A stretch of 43,446 nt of DNA from Acidobacteriaceae bacterium (GTDB taxonomy: Bacteria > Acidobacteriota > Terriglobia > Terriglobales > Acidobacteriaceae), in the NCBI GenBank assembly GCA_027364815.1, contig DAHXOQ010000003.1, positions 1 to 43,446 on the forward strand. Reading direction: 5' to 3'. Shown piece after piece: positions 32,584-42,067 of the stretch. Position 1 is the stretch's first letter. Each line of letters begins with the position of its first letter. The notes under the pieces are model-generated. The model worked only from the letters and a program-made list of their open reading frames with translations, was not told where the DNA came from and made no database searches. Made by a program: the position numbers and the translations under genes.

Positions 32584-34728
32584 TCAATTCATCAGTTTCA
32601 TCATCAAATACGTGTAAGTCTCCGCATCTGTCTGCGCTTCCTGTTTCTTATCCGCGCCGGCTCCGTGTCCGCCTTCGGTGATCTCGTCGTAGTAGAAGGG
32701 CAGATGAAACTCCTCCATCTTCGCCGCAAACTTGCGCGCATGAACCGGCCCCACGCGGTCATCCTTGGTCGTCGTAAAAATCAGCGGCACAGGATAATGC
32801 ACATCGGGCTTGAGCTGGTTGTATGGCGAGATAGATGCGAGAAACGCGCGCTCCTCTGGAATCTTGGTAGAGCCGAACTCACCCACCCACGATGCCCCGG
32901 CCGAAAGATGCTCATAGCCGAGCATATCCAGTAGCGGCACCTGGATCACCACCGCATTCCACATCTCCGGATGCTGCGTAAACTCCACGCCCATCAGCAA
33001 CCCTCCGTTCGATCCGCCAATAATTCCAAGACGGCGCGGCGAGGTAATCTTGCGCGCGACCAGGTCAGCGCCCACCGCATAGAAATCGTCATAGATGCGC
33101 TGGCGGTGCGTCTTCAATCCAGCATCATGCCAGGCGGGCCCAAACTCACCACCACCGCGAATGTTTGCCAGTACATAGATTCCACCATGCTCCAGCCACA
33201 GTTTGCCACGAACGGCATTGTAGTAAGGCGTCATTGAAACTTGAAATCCGCCATACGCATTCAGCAATGTAGGATTGTTTCCGTCATAGACGATGCCCTT
33301 GCGATGCACGACAAAATACGGAATTTTAGTCCCGTCTTTCGAGGTTGCCTCCAGTTGTTCAACGACCATATTCGACGCATCAAAAAGCGGCCTCTGAGTC
33401 TTGATTTGGCGTAGCGACCCATCTCCCGCATCGCCGAGCCATATCGATGCGGGCGTCAGAAATCCATCCAGGTTGATTGTGAAGCGATCATTCATCTGAT
33501 CGGTAGTGCCTATGTTAATCGTCTGATTATCAGGCACTGGCAGCTTGGTGCGCGTCCACTGACCATCCTTGCCAAAGCTGTAGAGATACGCCCGTCCCTG
33601 CACATGCTCAAGCGTCGTGATCAACAAATGATTGAGCGTCGTCGAGACGCCTTGCTGAAACTCGTCGGCAGTAGGCGCAAAGATGATTGTCGGTTTCAGA
33701 TGTTCAGGATCTTTTTTCACGGCTTCAAGAGAAAGCGAAAGCACCGACCCCTGCGCATAACTTTTCGTCTGCCCTTCCGGCGTCCAATCTTCATTGATGG
33801 CGACGATCAACTGATTGTCGAGCACACCTGTGATCCCTGCCTTCAGCGGCAATGCAATCTTCTTCACTCTATCCTTCAAGAGCAGGTAAGTTTCATTCTC
33901 AAAAAATGTCAGCGCGCGTTGAATCACGATTGCCGTGTGACCTTTGCCATCATTCAATGCTGCCGGCGTAACTGACATGTCCTTTGTCTCGCCGCGATAA
34001 ACTTCCCTCGCCATTTTCAACGGCTCGCCACGCTTCCAGATACGCACTTCAATCGGATAACTGGATTCGCTCATCGTCCCCGGACCCCAGTCGCGCGCCA
34101 CGGCCAGTGTGTCCTTATCAATCCAGTCCACATTCTGCTTGCCCTTGGGCAAATCAAATCCACCTTCAATAAACTTGCCGCTCTTGATGTCGATCTCTCG
34201 CAGCGTCACCGCGTCTTCACCGCCCACGGAGAGCGCCACCAGGCAGCGTTCATTTTCCGGCTGCAGACAGATGAGTCCCTTGCCCACCCAGCTTTGTTTG
34301 TCGGATTTGGAGAGCGCATCTACGTCGAGCACCGTCTCCCACTTCGGCGAGTAACTCAAATATTCCTTGAGCGAAGTGCGGCGATAAATTCCGCGCAAAT
34401 GCCCGGCATCCTGCCAGTTGTTGTATACCTCGCCGTTGCGAAACTCCGGCTCCGCCAACCGCTCCGGCGACTCAAGAATCTTCAACGCATCAGCCTGGAG
34501 CGTCGCAAATCGGGCATCTTTCTCCAGCACCGCAGCCGTACGCGCATTCTCCGCCTTCACCCAGGCCAGTTGCTTTTCACCATAGATATCTTCAAGCCAT
34601 GTGTACTTATCCTCTGGCGTAGTTGCGGGCTGTTGCGCAATTGCAACCAACGCACCACAGCCAGAACTCATCATCACAATCAGCGCCGTTGCAATTCGCA
34701 AGCTTGTTTTGGTCAATGAGAAATTCAT
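32584..34728 (-). CDS. Prolyl oligopeptidase family serine peptidase (S9A)
   Basis: A 714-residue exported peptidase that cleaves short peptides, usually after proline. The N-terminal part (from TPEDKYTWLEDIYGEKQLAWV) forms the beta-propeller gate; the C-terminal alpha/beta hydrolase carries the nucleophile in IIGGSNGGLLMG (about residue 575), the acid in TKDDRVGPVH and the His in TEGGHGAG. A hydrophobic leader with SSGCGALVAIAQ indicates secretion; the Cys is a doubtful lipobox. The ATG at 34728 has AGGAG seven bases upstream; the track ORF is 17 codons longer. A monocistronic unit. Confidence 0.93.
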   Translation of the reverse strand: MNFSLTKTSLRIATALIVMMSSGCGALVAIAQQPATTPEDKYTWLEDIYGEKQLAWVKAENARTAAVLEKDARFATLQADALKILESPERLAEPEFRNGEVYNNWQDAGHLRGIYRRTSLKEYLSYSPKWETVLDVDALSKSDKQSWVGKGLICLQPENERCLVALSVGGEDAVTLREIDIKSGKFIEGGFDLPKGKQNVDWIDKDTLAVARDWGPGTMSESSYPIEVRIWKRGEPLKMAREVYRGETKDMSVTPAALNDGKGHTAIVIQRALTFFENETYLLLKDRVKKIALPLKAGITGVLDNQLIVAINEDWTPEGQTKSYAQGSVLSLSLEAVKKDPEHLKPTIIFAPTADEFQQGVSTTLNHLLITTLEHVQGRAYLYSFGKDGQWTRTKLPVPDNQTINIGTTDQMNDRFTINLDGFLTPASIWLGDAGDGSLRQIKTQRPLFDASNMVVEQLEATSKDGTKIPYFVVHRKGIVYDGNNPTLLNAYGGFQVSMTPYYNAVRGKLWLEHGGIYVLANIRGGGEFGPAWHDAGLKTHRQRIYDDFYAVGADLVARKITSPRRLGIIGGSNGGLLMGVEFTQHPEMWNAVVIQVPLLDMLGYEHLSAGASWVGEFGSTKIPEERAFLASISPYNQLKPDVHYPVPLIFTTTKDDRVGPVHARKFAAKMEEFHLPFYYDEITEGGHGAGADKKQEAQTDAETYTYLMMKLMN

Positions 34729-34852
34729 TTCACACTCCTGGAGAATCCGTCGATTTTTCCTGCTTCTATTGACAACCACTTATACCACAAGGGTGAATCG
34801 CGCTTAAATGTACGATTGAAACAAGTGAGAATATAAAGCTGTGAGGTTTCAA

Positions 34853-35752
34853 ATGGCCGAATTCAATTATTACGTCGTTGATGTCTTCAGCGACCGCGCA
34901 TTGGCAGGCAATCCACTAGCCGTGGTCTTTCATTCCGGTGAACTCACCAGCAACCAAATGCAGCAAATCGCGCGCGAATTCAACCTCTCAGAAACAACCT
35001 TCGTCGAGCGCCGCGCTGAATCGATTGAAGCCGCAGAAGGCGTCCGCGTGCGCATCTTCACCACGCAGGAAGAGCTGAACTTCGCCGGTCATCCAACCCT
35101 CGGCACGGCAACCGTTCTGAAACTCCACGCGCCAGAGACCCTCCGCGCCGGCGTCATTACGCTTGCTGAAAACGTGGGTCCTATTCCCGTTCGTTTCGAC
35201 GACAGCTCAACTCTCTTCGGCGATATGACTCAACGCGATCCCGACTTTGGTGCCGAGTTTTCGACTCACTCTGAAAAGACAGAAATCGCGCGACTCACCG
35301 GAATCAATCTCGAAGATTTTCACCCCGGCCTCGCACCGCGAGTCGTCTCCACCGGCACTGCCTTTGCGATTGTTCCCTTGCGTTCTGCTGATGCCCTCTC
35401 ACGCGTCTATGTGCGTCATTCTGAGGCCTCACAGTGGCTCCAGAAGACCGGCACGGGCTGGTTTTATCTGCTCGGCCCAACAGGCGCCCAAGCACCCGAG
35501 TGGCGCGCGCGCATGCAGTTTTACGGTGGTGAAGATCCCGCTACAGGCTCTGCCGCAGGTTGTGCGATTAGCCATCTAGTCAATGGTGGACTCGTCGAAT
35601 CAGGCAAGCGAACTCATCTGCGCCAGGGTGTTGAAATCGGCCGTCCGAGCGAGATTTTTCTCTCCGCTGTTCATGTCAACGGCAAAGTCACAAATGTTAG
35701 CGTTGCCGGTAGCACCACTCCTGTTGCAAATGGCTGGCTTTTCCTGCCGTGA
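34853..35752 (+). CDS. PhzF family isomerase-like protein
   Basis: A 299-residue protein of the PhzF/diaminopimelate-epimerase fold. It shows VVDVFSDRALAGNPLAVV at the N-terminus, the catalytic-Glu region FNLSETTFVE, ELNFAGHPTLGTA and the second-lobe motif GGEDPATGSAAG. PhzF proper acts in phenazine synthesis, but most family members are stand-alone proteins of unknown substrate, and no phenazine genes are present. The ATG at 34853 has GAGG seven bases upstream, better than the track GTG at 34841. It diverges from the peptidase gene. Confidence 0.9.
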   Translation: MAEFNYYVVDVFSDRALAGNPLAVVFHSGELTSNQMQQIAREFNLSETTFVERRAESIEAAEGVRVRIFTTQEELNFAGHPTLGTATVLKLHAPETLRAGVITLAENVGPIPVRFDDSSTLFGDMTQRDPDFGAEFSTHSEKTEIARLTGINLEDFHPGLAPRVVSTGTAFAIVPLRSADALSRVYVRHSEASQWLQKTGTGWFYLLGPTGAQAPEWRARMQFYGGEDPATGSAAGCAISHLVNGGLVESGKRTHLRQGVEIGRPSEIFLSAVHVNGKVTNVSVAGSTTPVANGWLFLP

Positions 35753-36343
35753 TGCACAAGCTTTCAACAGTCTTTCATCAAAGTAACCTTATATTCATCT
35801 TGGATATGAGAGTTTTCAACCGTTTGTTCATAAATTTATGCGTCCATCTTCGCCTCGCTTTCTCTCTGGCGTTCTTTACAAAAGGGACGTACTCTTGGCA
35901 AGCAATCAAAGACAAAGCTAAACGCAACACAGTGGCCGATGGGCCGGATGGAGGTTTAGTGATCTTGATGATCGTTGTCTTGAAGCGCCATTAGAGCGCC
36001 CTGCTGGGTCTGGATGATTCAACCATCGAGTTCCAAATTTCATTGAGTTTTTGTTTTGCCAATCTTGCTGTTGTGCCTGTATTCGATCTTCCAAAAATCA
36101 AAAACGGAGGCATGCGCCGGAGCATCTCCGGCCCGGGCAATCCTGTTTTTTGCACCTGATGGCTTTAGCCCCAGAGGCAATCAACAGCGGGCCTGAGAGC
36201 ATAGGTTAGAGCTTCATTTGCTTTCAAAAAATGCTGCCGATTGGCGGTCACAGGAAAGCTGTGCCAAATTTCGGTGATGAATCAGAACGCTGTTGCACCC
36301 TGATCGTGCTTCCCCAGATCAAAGAAGAGGAACGTAACTCTCT
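35753..36343. other. Intergenic region between phzF-like and response regulator genes
   Basis: 591 bases. An ORF overlapping the PhzF stop (35749-35994) has no family resemblance and no separate ribosome site; I do not call it. The main structure is the GC-rich hairpin at 36116-36132 with a T-run downstream (separate entry). Confidence 0.5.
36116..36149 (+). terminator. GC hairpin GCCGGAG-CAT-CTCCGGC with downstream T-run
   Basis: A perfect 7-bp stem with a 3-base loop, followed after about 12 bases by TCCTGTTTTTT. The gap to the T-run is larger than in a standard terminator. It may instead belong to a structured leader of the response regulator gene about 200 bases downstream. Confidence 0.4.
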
Positions 36344-36769
36344 ATGCGCCCAAAGAAGATTATTCTCTGTGTCGACGACAATGAACAGGAACTATCAGTT
36401 CGCAAATTCATGCTTTCAACCAACGGCTACCGCGTTCTCTCCGCAACCAATGGCGAGGAGGCCATTGAGCGCTTCAACGAAGCACAGGTCGACCTGGTGC
36501 TGACAGATTTTGCCATGCCCCGCATGAATGGCATCGAGCTGATCGCCAAATTGAAGCAGATTGCCACTCATGTTCCCATGATTCTGCTCTCTGAAACGCA
36601 ACAAGTGGGCAACGATCCGCACCGCGCTGATGCTGTAATCGCAAAGAAAAGTTGTACTCCGCTCGAGCTGCTCGAGCGCATCAAAATCATGAGCGCAAGG
36701 AAGCGCGGACCCCGCAAGGGCACCCAGCGTGTACCCATGACTGCAAACGAACTTGCAGCTGCCTCTTGA
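36344..36769 (+). CDS. Single-domain response regulator (CheY-like receiver)
   Basis: A 141-residue receiver domain with the acidic pair Asp11-Asp12, the phosphorylated Asp55 in LVLTDFAMPRMNG, Ser83 in MILLSE and Lys in VIAKKSC (about 101-102). No output domain; a basic tail MSARKRGPRKGTQRVP of about 20 residues follows. It probably receives phosphate from an unlinked histidine kinase and acts by protein-protein contact. The ribosome site (GAGGAA) is 12 bases from the ATG, rather far. A gap of 85 bp separates it from the PIN/TRAM gene. Confidence 0.9.
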   Translation: MRPKKIILCVDDNEQELSVRKFMLSTNGYRVLSATNGEEAIERFNEAQVDLVLTDFAMPRMNGIELIAKLKQIATHVPMILLSETQQVGNDPHRADAVIAKKSCTPLELLERIKIMSARKRGPRKGTQRVPMTANELAAAS

Positions 36770-36854
36770 CTTCACTGCATCCAACTGTTGATACTGTGCC
36801 GCATGATGTACAGTCAGGATTTTTTCTCCCCATCTGGCTGTGGAGCGGTATTTT

Positions 36855-37901
36855 ATGGACTTTTTCCTTCTGAGAATTCTTTTTGTTCTCTTTCTTGCTG
36901 GTGTCTGCTTCTTCCTTCGCCCCTTCGGATTGGAGAATTGGATATGTGCTCTCACCGGCGGTGGCGCAGCGCTTTGCGTCATCTTCTTTGAGCTGCGGGT
37001 TCGCGCGCTGAGTCTACGACGCCTCATCGGCGCAGTCGCCGGCAGTATCTTCGGTATTTTTGGCGCCGCGCTCTTCTGCTTTGTACTCCATGACGCGCTG
37101 CCCCCTGGCACAACATCCGCCGCCATACAGATCTTCGTCCTGTTGCTGATGACTTACGTCGGTCTTATTGTGGGCGCCAACAAGGGCGACTTGTTGAACA
37201 TGACCATGCTCAACCACATCTTCTCCTCTGATCGTGGCGCACGCAAAAGCTTCAAGGTTCTCGATACCAGCGTCATCATTGATGGCCGCATTGCCGATAT
37301 CGCCGATACCGGCTTCATCGACGGCATCTTCGTCGTTCCTGAGTTTGTGTTGCGTGAGTTGCAGACTGTCGCCGATTCTACGGATGGCTCCAAGCGTCAG
37401 CGTGGCCGCCGCGGTCTCGACATGCTCCAGCGCATGCAGGCTAATCCCGCCCTCCAGATCCAGATTGTTTCAGAAGATTTTCCCGCAATACGCGAAGTCG
37501 ACCTCAAGCTCCTCGAGCTGGCCAAAAAGTGGGAAGCCAAGGTCGTCACCAACGACTTCAATCTCAATAAGGTTGCCCACCTCCATCATGTTGAAGTCCT
37601 CAACATCAACGACCTCGCCAACACCCTCAAGCCGGTCGTACTTCCCGGCGAGCGCATGAATATTCTCATCCTCAAAGAAGGCAAGGAGCACACTCAGGGC
37701 GTCGGCTATCTCGATGACGGCACCATGGTCGTCGTCGATCACGCGCGCAAGATGATTGGCCGCTCCGTTGATATCTCCGTCACCAGCGTCCTTCAAACCG
37801 CCAGCGGCAAAATGATCTTCGGCAAAATGGACGACAATGGCTCGCGTGGCGAACTCCCATCCTTCTCAACTGGTGAGATGGAGTCTACGCCCCAGAACTA
37901 A
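36855..37901 (+). CDS. Membrane PIN/TRAM domain protein (YacL-like)
   Basis: A 348-residue protein. Four hydrophobic helices occupy about 1-105. A PIN nuclease domain follows (about 133-260) with acidic residues in KVLDTSVIIDGR (Asp137), VPEFVLREL and VVTNDFNLNKVA. A C-terminal TRAM RNA-binding domain (about 275-335) contains GVGYLDDGTMVVVDHARKMIG. This architecture is conserved from Bacillus YacL to many bacteria; an RNase role at the membrane is inferred. The ATG at 36855 has GGAG nine bases upstream; the track GTG is upstream of that site. Confidence 0.92.
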   Translation: MDFFLLRILFVLFLAGVCFFLRPFGLENWICALTGGGAALCVIFFELRVRALSLRRLIGAVAGSIFGIFGAALFCFVLHDALPPGTTSAAIQIFVLLLMTYVGLIVGANKGDLLNMTMLNHIFSSDRGARKSFKVLDTSVIIDGRIADIADTGFIDGIFVVPEFVLRELQTVADSTDGSKRQRGRRGLDMLQRMQANPALQIQIVSEDFPAIREVDLKLLELAKKWEAKVVTNDFNLNKVAHLHHVEVLNINDLANTLKPVVLPGERMNILILKEGKEHTQGVGYLDDGTMVVVDHARKMIGRSVDISVTSVLQTASGKMIFGKMDDNGSRGELPSFSTGEMESTPQN

Positions 37902-38013
37902 CTTTCTAGCCTGACTGCCGATTCAACAAATTGCAACATCCTGCGCTGATGCTCCAACCCTGAACGCGATAAAATAATTTTGTAAGCAATACAGACAGGA
38001 TCGATCCATTCAA

Positions 38014-38937
38014 ATGACAACTGTTAAATCATCGCTTGTTGAATCTCTTACCAAGGCCGCCAAAGTTGCTGGCCTCGTCGTGCTCTCAAACCGCGTCAGC
38101 ACTAATCCCCAAGGCTACACCACCATCATCTTTGAGCTCGCCCTTCCAACTGACTCAAATCGCAAGTTGCTCCTCCAGTTGAGCGAGCACTTCGATTTCG
38201 ACAAGCCGGAGCTGCTCCCGGAGTTGACCGGGCACTTGGCCTCGCAGGCCAAACGTCTGCGCAACCCGCGTCCAGAGTGCTCTGTCACCCTCGGCGGTTT
38301 GCCCGTAGCCTTCGATGAATTTGAGTGGCCCTTCCACACTTCGACCTCCGGCGCCGATACGCACATCGTCCACGGCAAAATACACCTCGCCGATGGCGGC
38401 GCGCACAATCTCCACGCAAAAATCTCAGCCTCCGTCACGTTGACCTTCGCCGATTTTGTTCCCGCCATGGAGCAGCCCTACGCCGAGAGCTTCATCTACA
38501 ACGCGATTCGCAAAACCGTCGACTACGGCCAGCTTGAATTTGTGAAGAGCGGCAACCGTCAGCCCGTTCCTGTAACCACGCGCTACTGGAGCCGCTGGCA
38601 GAATAAGTTTGTCTTCACTGAAACCACCGACGAGGAACGCCTTGCCTACCTCCTGAGCAAGGTCTACTGGCTCTCCGGCGTCCTCGGCGAAAGCAAACCC
38701 GTCTGGATCGCCGACCCGCGTGACGCGCAGTACCTGAACACGAGTATTGAAGATCTCCTCCGCATGGCCGGCAACGAAGCCGCCGAAGGTTTGATTGCCC
38801 TCGATGGCGAGTATGCCTCCGCCACCCCAAAATTAATGGCAAAGAAGGCTGAGTACGAGGCCCGTCTCGAAGCCGCGCTCAACTTCACCAAGCCCCAGTT
38901 CAACGAATCCATGCGTGCCGGCAACGCGAATATGTAA
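38014..38937 (+). CDS. Unrecognised 307-residue protein
   Basis: I do not recognise a family. The protein is soluble in appearance: no signal peptide and no membrane helix. It has mixed alpha/beta character, with GYTTIIFELALPTDSNRKLLLQLSEHFDF in the first third, a middle beta-rich part (GGLPVAFDEFEWPF, KIHLADGGAHNLHAKISASVTLTFADFV), and a helical C-terminus (EDLLRMAGNEAAEGLIALDGEY...KAEYEARLEAAL). Codon use and strand match the neighbours, and it ends in a strong terminator, so it is a real gene. AGGA lies about 14 bases before the ATG. 112 bp after the PIN/TRAM gene; no functional hint from context. Confidence 0.8.
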   Translation: MTTVKSSLVESLTKAAKVAGLVVLSNRVSTNPQGYTTIIFELALPTDSNRKLLLQLSEHFDFDKPELLPELTGHLASQAKRLRNPRPECSVTLGGLPVAFDEFEWPFHTSTSGADTHIVHGKIHLADGGAHNLHAKISASVTLTFADFVPAMEQPYAESFIYNAIRKTVDYGQLEFVKSGNRQPVPVTTRYWSRWQNKFVFTETTDEERLAYLLSKVYWLSGVLGESKPVWIADPRDAQYLNTSIEDLLRMAGNEAAEGLIALDGEYASATPKLMAKKAEYEARLEAALNFTKPQFNESMRAGNANM

Positions 38938-38953
38938 TGTGATAAAAGCAAAC

Positions 38954-38991
38954 AAAAAAGCCGAGTGGATTTAATTCCACCCGGCTTTTTT
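38954..38991. terminator. Bidirectional intrinsic terminator between convergent genes
   Basis: AAAAAAGCCG-A-GTGGA, loop TTTAAT, TCCAC-C-CGGCTTTTTT. A-run on the left and T-run on the right make it work for both the 307-residue gene (+) and ppc (-). Confidence 0.92.
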
Positions 38992-39007
38992 GTCTTTTAA
39001 AAAAATT

Positions 39008-41851
39008 TCAACCCGTATTTCTCAAACCCGCCGAAATTCCGCTGATCGTCGCGGCAATTGCGCGGTTCACCTCAGGCGTATCTTCGCCCCCGCGTTTCCT
39101 GCGCAGCATCTCCACCTGGATCAAATGCATCGGGTCAACATACGGGTTGCGGAGTTTGATCGACCGCGCCAGCACCTTATTCGATTCGAGCAGCACACTC
39201 TGTCCCGTTGCCACGAGCACCGCTTGGACACTGCGTTTGAACTCAGCTTCCAAAACAGAGTAAACGCGCTCACGCAAACCTTCAGGTTGAACCAGCGTTG
39301 AGTAAAGCCGCGCAGTTTCAAGATCGGCCTTGCCCAGCGCCATCTCCACGTTACGAATTAAATCAATGAATAACGGGAACTCCCTCGCCATCGTGCGCAA
39401 AATCTCCACCGCGCCCGGTTTCTTCAAAAATTCTTCGAACGCATACCCCACGCCAAACCACGCCGGAATCAGCAGCCGCGATTGCGTCCCCCCAAAGACC
39501 CACGGAATCGCGCGTAGATCTGCCAGATTATGCGAGTTTTTCCTTCGCGCCGGCCGCGACCCTATCTTCGCATTCTCCAACTCGCCAACTGGCGTCGATT
39601 GCTCAAAGTACTCCAGCACCTCGGGATCTTCAAGAATATGCTTGCGATAAAACGCATACGAAGTCGTGGAGAGCTCGTCGAGCACAGCCTCCCACTCCGG
39701 CTTCAGCACACCGGTGAAGTGGCCTTGAGGGTCGCGCGCATTTGGCCTTGCCAGCGCGTCGAGCGACGCTGCAATCATCAGCTCAAGATTGCGCTCCGCC
39801 AAAACCTCTTCAGCATATTTGAAGTTCAGCACCTCACCCTGCTCGGTGATGCGAATCTGCCCATCAAACGAATCCATCGGCTGAGCAAAGATCGCGCGAT
39901 GCGTCGGCCCACCACCGCGTCCCACCGTCCCGCCGCGCCCATGGAATAGCCGCAGCTTGATTCCGCACTCGCGCGCTACTGTATGCAATGCTCGGTGCGC
40001 GCGGAAAATCTCCCACGTGCTCGTCAACATTCCGCCATCTTTGTTCGAGTCAGAGTAGCCCAGCATCAGTTCCTGCCAATTCCCCCAGCTCTTGAGCAGT
40101 CGCTGATAATCTTTACGGCTCCAAAGCTCTCGGCAAATCGCCGGAGCATTGCGCAAATCTTCTATCGATTCGAAAAGCGGAACCGGCATCAGACCTGGGT
40201 CTGAACCATCGCCTTCCACTTTCACGCCGCTCAAACGTGCCAGCCGAATCACAGCCAGTACGTCATCCACTGAAGCAGCGCCGCTGATCACATACTGCCG
40301 AATCGACTCCGGAGTAATTCCCGCCTTCACCTCTGCAATCACGCCAAAAGTCGCCAGCACATTCGCCGTCTCCGCTGAAAACTCCGCCGGCAGCTCTGCA
40401 TTCATTGTGTCCGCGATTGTCTCTCTCAGCGCCGACTCATGCACGCGCGCATGCTGGCGAATATCGAGCGTCTGCAAATGCAAACCAAAACATCGCACAG
40501 CAAGCAGCATCGGATCAATGAGCACACGAGCAATGCGCACGCCATTGTGCGCCACCAGCGAACTGCGCAGCAAATCCAAATCAGCCAGCAATTCCGCCGC
40601 ACTCATATAAGGCGCAAGAGTTGAGCTCAAAATCTCATCGGCAGTTCGTTGCGCAGCCGTCAGCGCTATCACTCCAGGCTGCTCCGGCCCGCCCAGCATG
40701 CTCTTGAGTCTCGCCTTGATGCAAATCGCAAAACGGCGATAGTACTCAAACTCAAATTGCTCACCGAATATCTGGTTGTCAGATTGGTGCGACGCACTGA
40801 GGTACGCTTCAAGCCTGGTCTTCAGTTCCTCGCTGACGCCGGATTGCTGCGCACTCGTGCTCAGGTATTCGATGATTTGCTGAACTTCCCTTTGATAAAA
40901 CTGCAGCAAATGCGCGCGTGCCATCTGAATCGCCTCACGCGTCACCTCAGGCGTAACAAAAGGATTGCCATCGCGATCGCCGCCTATCCACGATCCAAAC
41001 GCCAGCACACTCGGCAGCTCATGCGTCTCCAATTCCAATCCATAAGCCGTGCGCAGAGCCTCGCCAATTTCGCGGTAGAGCGCAGGCAACGTCGCAAAGA
41101 TGGAGACGTCATAATAATCCAGTCCCATCTTGATTTCATCGTAAACCTTAGGCCGTCGCGAGCGAACCTCATCTGTCTGCCACAGAGAAGTAATCTCCGC
41201 GCGCACCGCCTCTTCAAGCCGCGCAATCTCCTGCTCCGGAATCGGAATGCGATCGAGCTCGGCAAGCAACTCGCCAATGCGCCTCCGCTTGAACATCACT
41301 GACCGTCGCGCAATCTCCGTCGGATGGGCAGTAAACACCGGCACAACCAAAACCTGTCGCAGCCAATCCAGAGCCTCATCCGCGCTGATCCCAACCCGCC
41401 GCATCTCGCGCAAAGTTCCAGCCAGCGACCCGCGTTGCTGGTCCGCCTCACCCGTCAACTGCAGCGCAACTCTGCGTCGCTTGCGATGATTCGTCTCCGC
41501 CAAATTGATAAGCTCAAAGAAAAATGCAAAGGCGCGCGTCAGCAGCAATGCACGCTCAACCGGTAGCGAATGCAGAACCCCAAGCGCTGACTCGGCAAGT
41601 CGTGCGGCCTCTTCATGCGTGCTCGCCTCGCGACGCCGAATTGTTCCCTGCCGTAGCGCCTCCACCAGGCGAAAAAACTCGTCGCCCACTTGCTCGCGCA
41701 GAACTTCGCCCAGCAACGTGCCGAGCGAACGCACATCGCGCCGAAGTGGCGCTTCCTTCAGCTCGCCGGAGCGCGCCTCAAGCTCAGCAAGTCTCTGCGT
41801 CCAATTCTCCGGGCTCCATAGTCGAATGGCCATCGTCTTTCCATTATCCAT
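39008..41851 (-). CDS. ppc: Phosphoenolpyruvate carboxylase
   Basis: Anaplerotic enzyme that carboxylates PEP to oxaloacetate. About 947 residues with the bacterial-type PEPC motifs: VFTAHPTEIARRS (catalytic His), GGDRDGNPFVTPEV, GYSDSNKDGGMLTS, LFHGRGGTVGRGGGP and the C-terminal RNTG end needed for activity. The N-terminus is ambiguous: the track uses a GTG, ATG at 41851 follows two codons later, and an ATG at 41833 has GGAAAG close upstream. A single gene converging on the 307-residue gene across a shared terminator. Confidence 0.97.
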   Translation of the reverse strand: MDNGKTMAIRLWSPENWTQRLAELEARSGELKEAPLRRDVRSLGTLLGEVLREQVGDEFFRLVEALRQGTIRRREASTHEEAARLAESALGVLHSLPVERALLLTRAFAFFFELINLAETNHRKRRRVALQLTGEADQQRGSLAGTLREMRRVGISADEALDWLRQVLVVPVFTAHPTEIARRSVMFKRRRIGELLAELDRIPIPEQEIARLEEAVRAEITSLWQTDEVRSRRPKVYDEIKMGLDYYDVSIFATLPALYREIGEALRTAYGLELETHELPSVLAFGSWIGGDRDGNPFVTPEVTREAIQMARAHLLQFYQREVQQIIEYLSTSAQQSGVSEELKTRLEAYLSASHQSDNQIFGEQFEFEYYRRFAICIKARLKSMLGGPEQPGVIALTAAQRTADEILSSTLAPYMSAAELLADLDLLRSSLVAHNGVRIARVLIDPMLLAVRCFGLHLQTLDIRQHARVHESALRETIADTMNAELPAEFSAETANVLATFGVIAEVKAGITPESIRQYVISGAASVDDVLAVIRLARLSGVKVEGDGSDPGLMPVPLFESIEDLRNAPAICRELWSRKDYQRLLKSWGNWQELMLGYSDSNKDGGMLTSTWEIFRAHRALHTVARECGIKLRLFHGRGGTVGRGGGPTHRAIFAQPMDSFDGQIRITEQGEVLNFKYAEEVLAERNLELMIAASLDALARPNARDPQGHFTGVLKPEWEAVLDELSTTSYAFYRKHILEDPEVLEYFEQSTPVGELENAKIGSRPARRKNSHNLADLRAIPWVFGGTQSRLLIPAWFGVGYAFEEFLKKPGAVEILRTMAREFPLFIDLIRNVEMALGKADLETARLYSTLVQPEGLRERVYSVLEAEFKRSVQAVLVATGQSVLLESNKVLARSIKLRNPYVDPMHLIQVEMLRRKRGGEDTPEVNRAIAATISGISAGLRNTG

Positions 41852-41938
41852 TGCCACAAGCCGGCAACTGAAATCGAAATCGCTGACTTTCCCGCATCTT
41901 GAGCTCTTTTGATCAAGTTATTGTCACTACAAAAACAC

Positions 41939-41975
41939 AAAAAAATGCGGCTAGCCTGCTCAAGGGCCAGCCGCA
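41939..41975 (-). terminator. Intrinsic terminator of the Pal-like gene
   Basis: On the minus strand TGCGGCT-GGCC...GGCT-AGCCGCA followed by seven T. It lies 93 bases after the OmpA/Pal-like stop, upstream of ppc, and insulates the two. Confidence 0.88.
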
Positions 41976-42067
41976 ATCTGCAAGTCGTACAGAATCTTTG
42001 CTCTAATCCGATAGACGCACTCGAATTAATTCCGCTCACGCAACCGCGAAATATGAATACATTGTCA

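Noticed and set aside
35749-35994. 81-codon ORF overlapping the PhzF stop
   Set aside because: No ribosome site of its own, no family resemblance and low-complexity hydrophobic start; overlap could be accidental.
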